Part shown: positions 46,233-55,583 of the stretch, one piece after another | How the letters are laid out: each line of letters begins with the position of its first letter | Position numbering within the stretch: the stretch's first letter is position 1 | Origin: Sinorhizobium medicae | GTDB taxonomy: Bacteria; Pseudomonadota; Alphaproteobacteria; Rhizobiales; Rhizobiaceae | Assembly (NCBI RefSeq): GCF_007827695.1 | Contig: NZ_VITA01000002.1 | Span: 124,001-188,000, forward strand | DNA: 64,000 nt | Reading direction: 5' to 3' | The notes under the pieces: generated by a model | Told to the model about the DNA's origin: nothing | Seen by the model: the letters and a program-made list of their open reading frames with translations, nothing else | Database searches by the model: none | Program-made: the position numbers and the translations under genes

Positions 46233-47087
46233 TCAATCAAAGGCAAGCGTCGTTTCCATGCTTCGGCTACCCGCACGCAGGGTGAGCGCGATCGGCTTTC
46301 CAGCAATGCTCCGGTCCTTGCGCGAGAGCTTCACCGGAACGTCCGCCCGACCCTCGGCGCGCTGCACATCGTGAAAAATCGGCTCGCCGAAGAAGACACC
46401 CTCGGGGCCGGCCAGAAACAGGTCGGCTGACGCGGCATCAGCATCCGGCGGCAGGACGAACTTGAGGCGGATCATGCCGGCGGCCGCATCGAAGTCCGCA
46501 TTCGTTATCCTGAATTCGCCGGAAGGTCGCTCCGGCAGTGCGGCAACAGCCTTTTCTATACGAGCGCCATCGAGCGGATTGTCGAATTCGCCGCTCTTGA
46601 GTGTAAGGGTCACATCGCCCTGCACGGGAATGCAGATATCTTCGCAGATGCCGAGGAAAACCGAAGCTCTGATCGTGACGTTGCCGCCGTTCCCGGTTCT
46701 CTTCAGCGTCAGCGGGAAAGCTACCGGCGCGTCATATCCGACGTAACGTCCGGGCCCCTCGCCGAACGTCTTCGGCGCCGGAAAGCGGATCGATTGGAGA
46801 GAGACGCCGCCCGCGGGGTCAAGGGTCATCTGTGGCGGTATGCCGCTTGCGCCGGGATCCCGCCAGTAGGTTTTCCAGCCGGGCTTGAGCCGAACTTCGA
46901 GAATGGCGGGAATGAAACCATCCGGTTTCGGCTGGGAGGCGACAATGCGGAAATCGCCACCGGGCGAGGCCACCCATTCACTGGCGGCTCCATAGGATCG
47001 GCCGGGCAGAAAAAAAGCGAGGAGAAGGCTTGCCGTGGCGATGCGCTGAGCCATCTTCACTGGGGTCGTGCGTCGGATCATGGTCAA
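46233..47087 (-). CDS. Exported protein with DsbD N-terminal-like domain
   Basis: A 284-residue protein with a signal peptide (cleavage near RSYG-AASE) and a domain like the alpha domain of DsbD: LEVRLKPGWKTYWRDPGASGIPP, RYVGYDAPVAFPLTLKR and FLGICEDICIPVQGDVTLTL, with a C-x3-C pair at the redox site. Membrane and thioredoxin domains of full DsbD are missing, so it is a free-standing periplasmic redox or chaperone-like protein. Three Met codons are possible starts (47087, 47081, 47054). Confidence 0.78.
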   Translation of the reverse strand: MTMIRRTTPVKMAQRIATASLLLAFFLPGRSYGAASEWVASPGGDFRIVASQPKPDGFIPAILEVRLKPGWKTYWRDPGASGIPPQMTLDPAGGVSLQSIRFPAPKTFGEGPGRYVGYDAPVAFPLTLKRTGNGGNVTIRASVFLGICEDICIPVQGDVTLTLKSGEFDNPLDGARIEKAVAALPERPSGEFRITNADFDAAAGMIRLKFVLPPDADAASADLFLAGPEGVFFGEPIFHDVQRAEGRADVPVKLSRKDRSIAGKPIALTLRAGSRSMETTLAFD

Positions 47088-47308
47088 AGCTGTATCGCGT
47101 TTCGCCCCTGGTCTCCAGCGGCCGATAGAACGCCGCGATCATAATTGCTTGATCTGACGGCGAGAATGTGGGCGGTCTCGCCTGCAAATACGATGTCGGA
47201 CTGAAGATCCGGCAAAACGTCGCAACCGAGTGTCGTGAGCGCGAATTTCGACGAACGCCACGTAGAAGCGCTTTTCATTTCGTCGCGAATTGATAGGCTA
47301 TCATCATC

Positions 47309-47914
47309 ATGGCGACAAACGTGCTGAATTCGATACGCGAACGTGGCTTCCTTGACGGTCAATTCCTGATCGCCATGCCCGGCATGTTCGACGCCAATTT
47401 CGCCCGGACGGTCATCTTCGTCTGCGCCCATTCGGAAGACGGGGCGATGGGATTTATCCTGAACCGCCCGCAGCGCCTGACCTTCCCGGATGTGCTGCTG
47501 CACCTGCAGCTCCTCGATCCGGATGAGGTGATACGGCTGCCGTCGACCACGCGCGAGTTCCAGATCCAGGCCGGAGGCCCCGTCGAGACCGGACGCGGCT
47601 TCGTACTGCATTCGGATGATTATCTCAGCGACTCCAGCATTCCCGTCAGTGACGACATCTGCCTTACGGCGACGCTCGATATCGTCAGGGCAATTTCGCG
47701 CGGCGAGGGTCCTGTCAAAGCCACCATGCTGCTCGGCTATGCCGGATGGGGGCCGGGTCAACTGGAAGCCGAGATCACGCAGAATGGTTGGCTGACTTGC
47801 CCTGCGCAAGAGGAGCTGATCTTCAGCCGAAACCTCGACGAGAAGTACGACAGGGCCTTGGCCCTGATGGGCGTCAGCCCGGCCATGCTCTCGACCGACT
47901 CGGGCCACGCCTGA
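47309..47914 (+). CDS. YqgE/AlgH family protein (UPF0301)
   Basis: A 201-residue member of UPF0301. Family blocks: [70 protein letters not shown] and [14 protein letters not shown]. Function is unresolved; AlgH was linked to alginate gene regulation in Pseudomonas. It is divergent from the DsbD-N-like gene with a 221-base gap. Confidence 0.92.
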   Translation: MATNVLNSIRERGFLDGQFLIAMPGMFDANFARTVIFVCAHSEDGAMGFILNRPQRLTFPDVLLHLQLLDPDEVIRLPSTTREFQIQAGGPVETGRGFVLHSDDYLSDSSIPVSDDICLTATLDIVRAISRGEGPVKATMLLGYAGWGPGQLEAEITQNGWLTCPAQEELIFSRNLDEKYDRALALMGVSPAMLSTDSGHA

Positions 47915-47970
47915 AGCCTTGGCACTCCATCGGTAATGAGTTTGCGGTACCCCTTATCCTCCTGCCGCCA

Positions 47971-47992
47971 CCTTCTCCCCACAGGCGGGGCG
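47971..47992. repeat. Short inverted copy of the rnhA-side repeat
   Basis: CCTTCTCCCCACAGGCGGGGCG is the reverse-complement style of the element at 45622. It lies between the convergent YqgE and GGDEF/EAL genes. Confidence 0.45.
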
Positions 47993-48013
47993 AAGGGACA
48001 AGTTGCAGACGCC

Positions 48014-50926
48014 TTAAGCCCGCTTCATCAGAGGAAACCGCTCCTTCAAGAGCCTGAGAATAGATTCCGATCCGACCGGCGGACCAAACAGGAAACTCTG
48101 ACCGTAATCGCAACCCATCTGCGCGAGCTGGATCGCATCCTCTTCGGATTCGATCCCCTCCGCGACCACCCGCATGTCGAGCTCGCGCGCCATCGTGATC
48201 ACCGAACGCAGGATGACGGCGCGCTTGTCGCTTGGATCGCGGACCAGCGCCTTGTCGATCTTGATCGTGTCGAATGGGAAGCGGGTGAGATAGGAGAGCG
48301 ACGAGTGGCCGGTGCCGAAGTCGTCGAGGGCCAGCCGCAGCCCGGCTTCCCGAAGCTTTTCGAGCACAAGCCTGGCCTGTTCGGGGTTTTCCATGACAAG
48401 CGATTCCGTCAGCTCCATCTTGATCTGGGACGGGTCGCAGCGGCTCTTGCTGAGAATCGCACGCATGTCGTCATAGAGCTCGTTGTTCAGAAGCTGTGCG
48501 CTCGACAGATTGATGGAGACGAAGATCGGCAGGTCACCGGTCTGAGTCTGCCATTCGGCGAGATCGCTTGTTGCCTTGTCGAAGGCGAACAGGCCGAGGT
48601 GGCTTATCAGCTCGGAATTTTCGGCAATTGGGATGAATTCGGTCGGCGAAATATTGCCGCGCTTGGGATGTTCCCAACGCATGAGTGCCTCGAAGCCGGC
48701 GATCTCGGCGTCGCTGAGTCGGACGATCGGTTGGTAAACGAGGGAAAGCTCCTTGCGCTCCATGGCGCGCTTCAAGTCTGTTTCGAGCTGCAGACGGTCG
48801 GAGCCGGAGGTCCGGAAAGCCGGCCTGAACGGCTCGACGCGGTTGCCGCCTGCCTTCTTGGCGCGGAACATCGCAAGCTCGGCATCGTCGAGCAGTCCGG
48901 CAGCGCTCTGTTCCTGATCGAGCCAGGCGACCAGGCCGATCGAAGCGGTCAGGTTGATCTCACGATTGCCGTAATTGAGCGGAACCATGATTGCCTTGCT
49001 GATCGCATCGGCGAAGTCGGCGATTTTGGCCGGATCGCGCTCGGACATGAGGATCAGTCCGAACTGGTCGCCGCCGAGACGCGCGAGCGTGTCCTGCGGA
49101 CGTAGAAGGCGACGCAGCCGACGCGTGAGCGCGATGAGGATATTGTCGCCGGCCGCAATTCCCAACATGTCGTTGACCTGTTTGTAACGGTCGATGTCGA
49201 TGGCAAGCACGGTCGGCCGTATCGGGCTGCTGCCGTCGCCCATAAGAAGGATAGCCTGCAGCCGGTCGAGGAAGACCTGCCTGTTAGGCAGACCCGTCAG
49301 ATTGTCCAGAAGCGCGTTGTGCAAGAGCCGCTCGACGGAATTGCGCTGTTCGGTAATGTCGATGATGGTGCCGACGCAACGGATGATTTCGCCGTTGGCC
49401 CCGAGCACCGGGCGCGCCCGGATGGAGAGCCAATGATAATGGCCGTCCTCGGCGCGAACGCGGAACTCATGGTTGAGCCGGCCGCGGCGATGTTCGAGCA
49501 GCACGTCAAGCGTTGCCCGGAAACGATCGCGGTCATCCGGGTGCAACCGTGGCAACCAGTTGCGTACCGGCCCGTTCATCGTCCCCAGCGAAAGCCCGAG
49601 CTGGTGCGAGATATCGGGAATGGTGACCACACGGTCGCGTGCCACGTCCCAATCCCAGACCGTGTCCCCCGAGCCGGTGAGCGCCAGCGCCTGACGTTCA
49701 AGATCGGAGAACAGACCCTGCTGATAGGCTCCGCCGGCAAAGGCGTGCTGCATGACCGTGAAGCCGATCAATAGGACGATCAGAACGAGCCCGCCGCCGA
49801 GCGCCGGTTGCACGATGTCGTTGGCAAGCTGGCCGGTTACGGCAAGCCAGGCGCCGAACAGCCAGACGAGGATCAGCAGCCAGGCGGGAACAAGGAGAAT
49901 CGCACGGTCGTAGCGGTTGAAGCCGAGATAGGCGATCAGCAGGATCCCGACGGTGGCCGTCAGCGCGAAGGACAGGCGGGCGATGCCGGAGGCGATTGCC
50001 GGATCGTAGACGGCAACGCCAAAGAGCAGCCCGAGGCCGAGAATCCAGGCAAGCGTCGCATAACCGAGATGCTGATGCCAGCGATTGAGATTGAGATAGG
50101 TGAAAAGAAAGACGACGAGCCCGGCCGCAAGAAACACTTCCGTTCCTGCACGCCATATGCGCTCGTCATCCGCAGTCACGGTGATGAGCTTCGAAAGGAA
50201 GCCGAAATCGACACAGATATAGGCGAGCACTGCCCAGGCGAGAGCTGCCGTCGCCGGCAGCATCGACGTGCCCTTGACGACGAACAGGATTGTCAGGAAA
50301 ACCGCCAGCAGGCCGGCGATCCCGAGCACGATACCGCGATAAAGCGTGAAAGCGTTGACGGTGTCCTTGTAGGCGTCCGGTTGCCAAAGATAGATCTGCG
50401 GCAGCTCCGGCGTCGTGAGTTCGGCAACGAAGGTGATCACCGCGCCCGGATTGAGCGTGATGCGGAAGACGTCCGCCTCTTCGCTCGGTTGCCGGTCAAG
50501 CGCGAAACCCTCGCTCGGCGTGATCGAAAGAATGCGCTGCGACCCGAGGTCGGGCCAGAAGAGCTTCGAATTCACGAGGCGGAAATGCGGCGCCACGATC
50601 ACGCGTTCGAGCTGCTCTTCCGAAACGTTGGCGAGCGCGAATACGGCCCAGTCTCCCTGATGGCTCTCGGTGCTGGAACGCACTTCGATGCGCCGGACGA
50701 TGCCGTCAGTGCCCGGGGCGGTCGAAACCTGGAATGCGTCGCCCCGGCCGCTATAGATCTCCGTCGTTGCGGTAAGGTCGAGCGCCGTGTCTTCGCGCGA
50801 GATCTTCACCGGCTCGAGCGCATGCGCAACGCCGCCGCCAAAGCCAAGGGCGAAAACGACGAGTGCGACCAGAATCGCCGTCAACCATGTGGCTGGCCAA
50901 GCGTGCGGCTTACGTGGCAGGGGCAT
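48014..50926 (-). CDS. Membrane-bound PAS-GGDEF-EAL protein (cyclic-di-GMP metabolism)
   Basis: About 970 residues from the ATG at 50926, which overlaps the stop of the upstream acetyltransferase gene (TGATG). Layout: N-terminal membrane anchor, periplasmic 7TMR-DISM-type beta domain (about 40-180), seven membrane helices (about 185-400), PAS fold (about 415-535, VWDWDVARDRV), GGDEF (about 545-700) and EAL (about 715-960). The cyclase motif reads RLGGDQFGLIL, so Glu is Gln and synthase activity may be lost. The phosphodiesterase side looks intact: GFEALMRWEHP, MELTESLVM, LDDFGTGHSSLSYL, DTIKIDKALV and VVAEGIESEE. A c-di-GMP hydrolase with a regulatory GGDEF is the best guess. Confidence 0.9.
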   Translation of the reverse strand: MPLPRKPHAWPATWLTAILVALVVFALGFGGGVAHALEPVKISREDTALDLTATTEIYSGRGDAFQVSTAPGTDGIVRRIEVRSSTESHQGDWAVFALANVSEEQLERVIVAPHFRLVNSKLFWPDLGSQRILSITPSEGFALDRQPSEEADVFRITLNPGAVITFVAELTTPELPQIYLWQPDAYKDTVNAFTLYRGIVLGIAGLLAVFLTILFVVKGTSMLPATAALAWAVLAYICVDFGFLSKLITVTADDERIWRAGTEVFLAAGLVVFLFTYLNLNRWHQHLGYATLAWILGLGLLFGVAVYDPAIASGIARLSFALTATVGILLIAYLGFNRYDRAILLVPAWLLILVWLFGAWLAVTGQLANDIVQPALGGGLVLIVLLIGFTVMQHAFAGGAYQQGLFSDLERQALALTGSGDTVWDWDVARDRVVTIPDISHQLGLSLGTMNGPVRNWLPRLHPDDRDRFRATLDVLLEHRRGRLNHEFRVRAEDGHYHWLSIRARPVLGANGEIIRCVGTIIDITEQRNSVERLLHNALLDNLTGLPNRQVFLDRLQAILLMGDGSSPIRPTVLAIDIDRYKQVNDMLGIAAGDNILIALTRRLRRLLRPQDTLARLGGDQFGLILMSERDPAKIADFADAISKAIMVPLNYGNREINLTASIGLVAWLDQEQSAAGLLDDAELAMFRAKKAGGNRVEPFRPAFRTSGSDRLQLETDLKRAMERKELSLVYQPIVRLSDAEIAGFEALMRWEHPKRGNISPTEFIPIAENSELISHLGLFAFDKATSDLAEWQTQTGDLPIFVSINLSSAQLLNNELYDDMRAILSKSRCDPSQIKMELTESLVMENPEQARLVLEKLREAGLRLALDDFGTGHSSLSYLTRFPFDTIKIDKALVRDPSDKRAVILRSVITMARELDMRVVAEGIESEEDAIQLAQMGCDYGQSFLFGPPVGSESILRLLKERFPLMKRA

Positions 50927-51537
50927 CAAAGGGGCAAATTCCTGTTGGGTGCAGCATCGACGGAGAGAAGCGAGAACATCAAATGGTCCCGCCACTGCCC
51001 GTTTATCTTCAAATATTGTCTCAAATAGCCTTCACGCTCAAAGCCGGCCTTTTCAAGGAGCCGGATGCTCCGTGCGTTATCCGGAATACAGGCTGCTTCG
51101 ATACGGTGCAACTCGAGGCCCGAGAAGATGTAGGGAATGGTCAGCTTCAAGGCCTCGTACATATGGCCTTGGCCGGCATGTTTCTGACCCATCCAGTAGC
51201 CGATCATGCAGTTCTGCGCGGCACCGCGGCGGATATGGCCGATGGTGAGTCCCCCCAGCAGTTCTTCGTCCGGCCTGTGGAAGAGAAAAAGCGGCACGGC
51301 CTGGCCGGAAGCAAATTCCTGCTCATTACGATTGACGCGGCTGCGAAAGGCGCCTTCGGTCATTTCGTCGGCGCGCCAGGTGGGTTCCCAGGGCTCCAGG
51401 AAGGCGCGACTTTCGCTGCGCAACCGATACCACTGCCGATAGTCGGCGTAGCGGGGGAGACGGAGCAGATAATGCTGGCTGGCGATCTCGACCGTCTCCG
51501 GCTGCCGCGACAGGAACCGAAAAACCGATCGTGTCAT
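50926..51537 (-). CDS. GNAT family N-acetyltransferase (RimJ-like)
   Basis: A 203-residue acetyltransferase. The GGAGG five bases before the ATG at 51537 fixes the start. RimJ-type motifs are present: LLGGLTIGHIRRGAAQNCMIGYWM, GQGHMYEALKLTIPYIF (acetyl-CoA loop) and LHRIEAACIPDNARSIRLLEKAGFEREGYLR. It may acetylate protein N-termini such as ribosomal proteins. Its stop overlaps the start of the GGDEF/EAL gene. Confidence 0.9.
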   Translation of the reverse strand: MTRSVFRFLSRQPETVEIASQHYLLRLPRYADYRQWYRLRSESRAFLEPWEPTWRADEMTEGAFRSRVNRNEQEFASGQAVPLFLFHRPDEELLGGLTIGHIRRGAAQNCMIGYWMGQKHAGQGHMYEALKLTIPYIFSGLELHRIEAACIPDNARSIRLLEKAGFEREGYLRQYLKINGQWRDHLMFSLLSVDAAPNRNLPL

Positions 51538-51811
51538 ATACGCCTCCAGGCCGATACCGCGGTCAACGCCGTCGCAATTGAGACGAGCCGAGTGCACGTC
51601 GCCCAAAAAGAGTGGCGGTTTTGGGATGACGAATGCACGAGAACGATGACCTGTGGCACGCCGCAAGAATCCGCTCGGATGCGACGCGCCATAGGCGCTG
51701 TCTCACTATAAAACGTTGCACAAGTTTACGCTTGAATCGATTCCGATTTTAACAATTGCAGAAGGAAAACGAAGAACTTGAAGGGAAGGGCATGCGACCG
51801 GCAGCAGCCGG

Positions 51812-53116
51812 TCAGCTCGCCGCAGCGCGTATGGCGTCGGCCTTCGTCGTGGTCAGCGAGGACAATATGTCGTTCAGCGGGGCGAGATGCTCGAGCGGCC
51901 CGATGGCCGACAGCGTCGGGACTGTATCGAAGAACAGGCGGCCGGCGAGGTCGGTCAGGCGCTCGATGGTGATGCCCGAAAGGCGTTCCATCAGTTCCTC
52001 ATTGGGAATGGGCCGGCCGTAGAGCATCATCTGACGTGCGATTTGTCCCGCACGCGCCGCCGGGCTTTCCTGACCCATCAGCAATTGCGCGCGAATCTGC
52101 GCGCGCGCTCGCTCGATTTCCTGCTGCTCGATGCTCAAGGACGACTTGCGCAACTCCTCGACGATCACCGGCATCAGCTCCGGCAGGTTTTCTCCGCCCG
52201 TTGCCGCATGCACGCCGAAGATGCCCGTATCGGAGAAGCCCCAGTGGAAGGCGTAGACCGAATAACAGAGGCCCCGATGTTCACGCACTTCCTGGAACAG
52301 GCGGGAGGACATGCCACCCCCTAGGATGTTGGCGAGGATCTGAGAACAGTAGAAATCGCGGGCGTGGTAGGCTCTGCCCTCGAAGCCGAGCAGCACCTGC
52401 GCGTCCATCAGGTCGCGGCTCTCCCGGCTGTCTCCACCGGTGTAGCGCGCGGTCTCGATGACCGGAGCGCTGGCAGGCTCGGCTGGCAGGGAGGCGAAGC
52501 GCTCCTCGACCTGGCGCAGGATGGTGTCGTGATCGACGGCGCCGGCGGCAACGATGAAGGTGCGATCGGTCGTATAGTTGCGGCCGAGATATTGCCGGAT
52601 CTGATCTGCGCTGAAGGACATCACTGTTTCCGGCGTGCCGAGGATCGGTCTGCCGATGGTCTGGCCGCGATAGGCGGTTTCGGCGAATCGATCGAACACG
52701 ACGTCGTCAGGCGTGTCGTCCGCCGCGCCGATCTCCTGGAGGATGACCTGCTTCTCGCGACGCAGCTCGTCCGCCTCGAAATGCGATTCCGTCAGAATGT
52801 CGGCGAGAATATTGATGGCCAGCGGCACATGGTCCTTGAGCACGCGGGCATAGTAGGAAGTCGTTTCCGTTGAGGTGGCGGCGTTGACCTCACCTCCCAC
52901 ATTCTCGATTTCCTCGGCGATCTGGCGAGCGCTGCGCCGCTTCGTGCCCTTGAAAGCCATGTGCTCCAGAAGATGCGCAATTCCGTGTTCATTCACGGTT
53001 TCGTTGCGCGAACCGGACTTGATCCAGACCCCAAGCGCAACGCTTTCCAGATGCGGCATCCGCTCGGTAACCACGGTCAGCCCGGAAGAAAGCCGGGTGC
53101 ACTCAACTTTTATCAT
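51812..53116 (-). CDS. M16 family zinc protease (processing peptidase-like)
   Basis: A 434-residue insulinase-family protease like the mitochondrial processing peptidase beta subunit. The inverted zinc motif is HLLEHMAFKGTKRRSA (HxxEH), with the third ligand in the following E-rich helix (NVGGEVNAATSTETTSYYARV). ILGGGMSSRLFQEVREHRGLCYSVYAF is the second conserved block. It begins 14 bases after thrC stops, the classic rhizobial thrC-M16 pairing. Confidence 0.94.
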   Translation of the reverse strand: MIKVECTRLSSGLTVVTERMPHLESVALGVWIKSGSRNETVNEHGIAHLLEHMAFKGTKRRSARQIAEEIENVGGEVNAATSTETTSYYARVLKDHVPLAINILADILTESHFEADELRREKQVILQEIGAADDTPDDVVFDRFAETAYRGQTIGRPILGTPETVMSFSADQIRQYLGRNYTTDRTFIVAAGAVDHDTILRQVEERFASLPAEPASAPVIETARYTGGDSRESRDLMDAQVLLGFEGRAYHARDFYCSQILANILGGGMSSRLFQEVREHRGLCYSVYAFHWGFSDTGIFGVHAATGGENLPELMPVIVEELRKSSLSIEQQEIERARAQIRAQLLMGQESPAARAGQIARQMMLYGRPIPNEELMERLSGITIERLTDLAGRLFFDTVPTLSAIGPLEHLAPLNDILSSLTTTKADAIRAAAS

Positions 53117-53130
53117 CCGTATCTTTCGCT

Positions 53131-54528
53131 CTAATCCCGAACGCGGGTACGCTCATCGATGAAGGTTTCGACGGTCTTGAGCTCCGGATCCAGGATGTCG
53201 AAACGCTCCGCCCTAGTCATGAGATCAGCAAGCCACGTCGGAAGCGTGGGGTCAATACCACTTGCCGATTTTACTGCGGCGGGAAATTTCGCCGGATGGG
53301 CGGTCGCAAGGGTGACCATCGGAGTGGAGGTCTTCGCGTGCTTGGCCGCGACGAAAACGCCGATTGCCGTATGCGGATCAAGAAGATAGCCGGTCTCATC
53401 GAAAGTCTGTCGGATTGTTTTCGTCACCTCTTTCTCTGAGGCGCGCCCGGCGCGAAATTCCTTGCGGATTTTTTTCAGTGCAGCATCGCCTATCGTGAAC
53501 GAACCGGATTGTCCAAGGCCCGCCATGGCCGCCCGGACCGCCGCCGGATTTCGTTCGTTGGCTTCGAAGATGAGCCTTTCGAAGTTCGATGAGATCTGGA
53601 TGTCCATCGACGGCGAGGTCGTCGCCTTGACCCCGCGCATCTCGTAGCGGCCGGTCTTCAGGGTGCGCGCCAGGATGTCGTTTTCGTTGGTGGCGATGAC
53701 CAGCTTGTCGATGGGCAAACCCATGCGCTTGGCAACGTAGCCGGCAAAAATGTCTCCGAAATTTCCGGTCGGCACCGTGAAGGAAATCTTCCGGTCCGGA
53801 GCGCCGAGAGAGACTGCTGTCGTAAAATAATAGACGATCTGGGCCATGATGCGCGCCCAGTTGATCGAATTGACGCCGGAAAGCTGCACCCGGTCGCGGA
53901 AGGCCTGATCGTTGAACATGGCTTTGACCAGGTTCTGGCAGTCGTCGAAATTGCCTTTGACGGCGACTGCGTGCACGTTCGATGCCGCCGACGTGGTCAT
54001 CTGTCTTTGCTGCACCGGCGATACCTTGCCCTCCGGAAAGAGGATGAAGATGTCGGTACGCTCGCGACCGGCGAAAGCGTCGATTGCGGCACCGCCGGTA
54101 TCGCCGGACGTCGCTCCCACGATCGTCGCCCGCGCGCCCCGTTCGGCGAGCACATGGTCCATCAGCCGGGCGAGCAATTGCATGGCCACGTCCTTGAAGG
54201 CCAGCGTCGAACCGTGGAAGAGTTCCATCACGAAGGCGTTCGGGCCGGTTTGGACCAGGGGCGCGACGGCCGGATGACGAAAGGTGGCGTAGGCCTCGTC
54301 GATCATTTCGCGGAACTTGGCTGCCGGGATTTCGCCATTGGTGAAGGGCTCGAGAACGGTAAAGGCGATCTCCTGATAGGATTTGCCGCGTAGGGCTCGG
54401 ATCTCCTTCTTCGTGAGCATCGGCCATGTTTCGGGCAAATAGAGGCCGCCGTCGCGGGCAAGTCCCGCCAGAAGAGCATCGCAGAAACCGAGAGAGGCCG
54501 CTTCTCCCCGTGTCGAAATATACTTCAC
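53131..54528 (-). CDS. thrC: Threonine synthase
   Basis: A 465-residue PLP enzyme converting phosphohomoserine to threonine. The GTG at 54528 (MKYISTRGEAASLGFCDALL) has AAGGA seven bases upstream; the frame continues upstream but without family resemblance. The PLP lysine lies in LFHGSTLAFKDVAMQLLARL, followed by VGATSGDTGGAAIDAF and PTGNFGDIFAGYVAKRMG. The long form is typical of proteobacterial ThrC. Confidence 0.96.
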   Translation of the reverse strand: MKYISTRGEAASLGFCDALLAGLARDGGLYLPETWPMLTKKEIRALRGKSYQEIAFTVLEPFTNGEIPAAKFREMIDEAYATFRHPAVAPLVQTGPNAFVMELFHGSTLAFKDVAMQLLARLMDHVLAERGARATIVGATSGDTGGAAIDAFAGRERTDIFILFPEGKVSPVQQRQMTTSAASNVHAVAVKGNFDDCQNLVKAMFNDQAFRDRVQLSGVNSINWARIMAQIVYYFTTAVSLGAPDRKISFTVPTGNFGDIFAGYVAKRMGLPIDKLVIATNENDILARTLKTGRYEMRGVKATTSPSMDIQISSNFERLIFEANERNPAAVRAAMAGLGQSGSFTIGDAALKKIRKEFRAGRASEKEVTKTIRQTFDETGYLLDPHTAIGVFVAAKHAKTSTPMVTLATAHPAKFPAAVKSASGIDPTLPTWLADLMTRAERFDILDPELKTVETFIDERTRVRD

Positions 54529-54877
54529 GTCGTCATCCTTCGTCTTTTGCGCGTCCGATGAGGCGCGCGGCGCTACAGGCGCTTTTGCTTCAATCCCCGG
54601 CAAATCGCGCGGCCGTTCTTGTCACCATGGCAATTTCACATCGTTTTCCGAAATTTCGCCTGGGGAGCGTGGACCGGTCGATTTTTCATTTCGCCGCTGC
54701 TATAGACGATGCCCGAAGGTCAAGAAAGGTCTCCGGCCGTTTTCGGCGCAAAGCTTAACTTGGCCCGAGGGGGTCTCAGGCTCTCGCCTGTTGAAGCCGA
54801 CCGCGGCGGATGTGGCTTGCTCCAAGCCGAAGCCATCGCGGTCCGGAAATTCATCCGTTCAGTAGAGGTTGTGCAAC
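54529..54877. other. Gap between divergent thrC and lipoprotein genes
   Basis: 349 bases with no convincing gene on either strand and no strong palindrome. It must hold both promoters, though I could not place -35/-10 pairs with confidence. Confidence 0.4.
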
Positions 54878-55417
54878 GTGTCTGGCAAAGTAACTCGCCG
54901 TGTTCTCGCAGTTTCCCTCCTTTTGGCCGCTGCAGGCTGTAACAAGACGCAGACGGGTGGCGCCATCGACGCCGGCGGAAGCGCGGCGGCGCCCACGCCT
55001 GCGGTGATACAGGCGGCCTGCCCGCCGATCAGCCTCCGGGATGGTACCTCGTCCTACCGTACCTATGCGAAGGGTGCCAAAGACGATCCGAGCAAGATCG
55101 TCTACCAGGCCTCGCTTGCCAATTCGACGCGCCAGTGCGTGCAGAGCGCGGACAAGCTGACGATGACGGTCGTCGTTCAGGGGCGTGTCGTCGCCGGTCC
55201 CGCCGGTGGGCCGGGTAAGGTGACCCTGCCGATCCGAGTCGCCGCCACGGATGGCGACACGACGCTTTATTCGGAACTGACCCAATTCCCGGTCGAAGTG
55301 CCGGCAGGCACCACCCAATTCGTCTTTACGAAGGCCGATGTAACGCTACCGGCCGGTGCCGGCGCCGAGGCGAAGGTCTTCGTCGGTTTCGATGAAGGTC
55401 CGTATCGGACGAAGTAA
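54878..55417 (+). CDS. Putative lipoprotein, alphaproteobacterial, unknown function
   Basis: About 179 residues from the GTG at 54878 (AGAGG nine bases upstream). The N-terminus MSGKVTRRVLAVSLLLAAAG leads to lipobox AAAGC, so the mature protein should be membrane-anchored. The rest contains CPPISLRDGTSSYRTYAKGA and a beta-rich C-terminal part (FVFTKADVTLPAGAGAEAKV, FVGFDEGP). I do not recognise a functional family beyond similar hypothetical proteins. Confidence 0.75.
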   Translation: MSGKVTRRVLAVSLLLAAAGCNKTQTGGAIDAGGSAAAPTPAVIQAACPPISLRDGTSSYRTYAKGAKDDPSKIVYQASLANSTRQCVQSADKLTMTVVVQGRVVAGPAGGPGKVTLPIRVAATDGDTTLYSELTQFPVEVPAGTTQFVFTKADVTLPAGAGAEAKVFVGFDEGPYRTK

Positions 55418-55458
55418 TGAAGAAGCTGGCGCGAGGCTTGCTCCTCTCACTCTTCTCG

Positions 55459-55494
55459 AGCGGGGAGAAGGTGGCCGCCAGGCCGGAGGAGCGG
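55459..55494. repeat. Dispersed palindromic repeat, third copy
   Basis: AGCGGGGAGAAGGTGGCCGC followed by CAGGCCGGAGGAGCGG resembles the element at 45622 over about 35 bases. It lies just before the terminator palindrome at 55529. Confidence 0.5.
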
Positions 55495-55528
55495 AAAGTT
55501 CGCCGGGATCATCTCATATAGAGAGCAA

Positions 55529-55560
55529 AACGCCGGGGCAGTATATACTGCCCCGGCGTT
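55529..55560. terminator. Perfect 32-base palindrome, bidirectional terminator
   Basis: Bases 55529-55544 are the exact reverse complement of 55545-55560 (16 + 16, no loop), beginning AACGCCGGGGCAGTAT. A TTTT run follows on the minus strand and TTTG on the plus strand. It separates the convergent lipoprotein and branched-chain binding-protein genes. Confidence 0.85.
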
Positions 55561-55583
55561 TGCAATTCTCCGTCAGCGACGGC

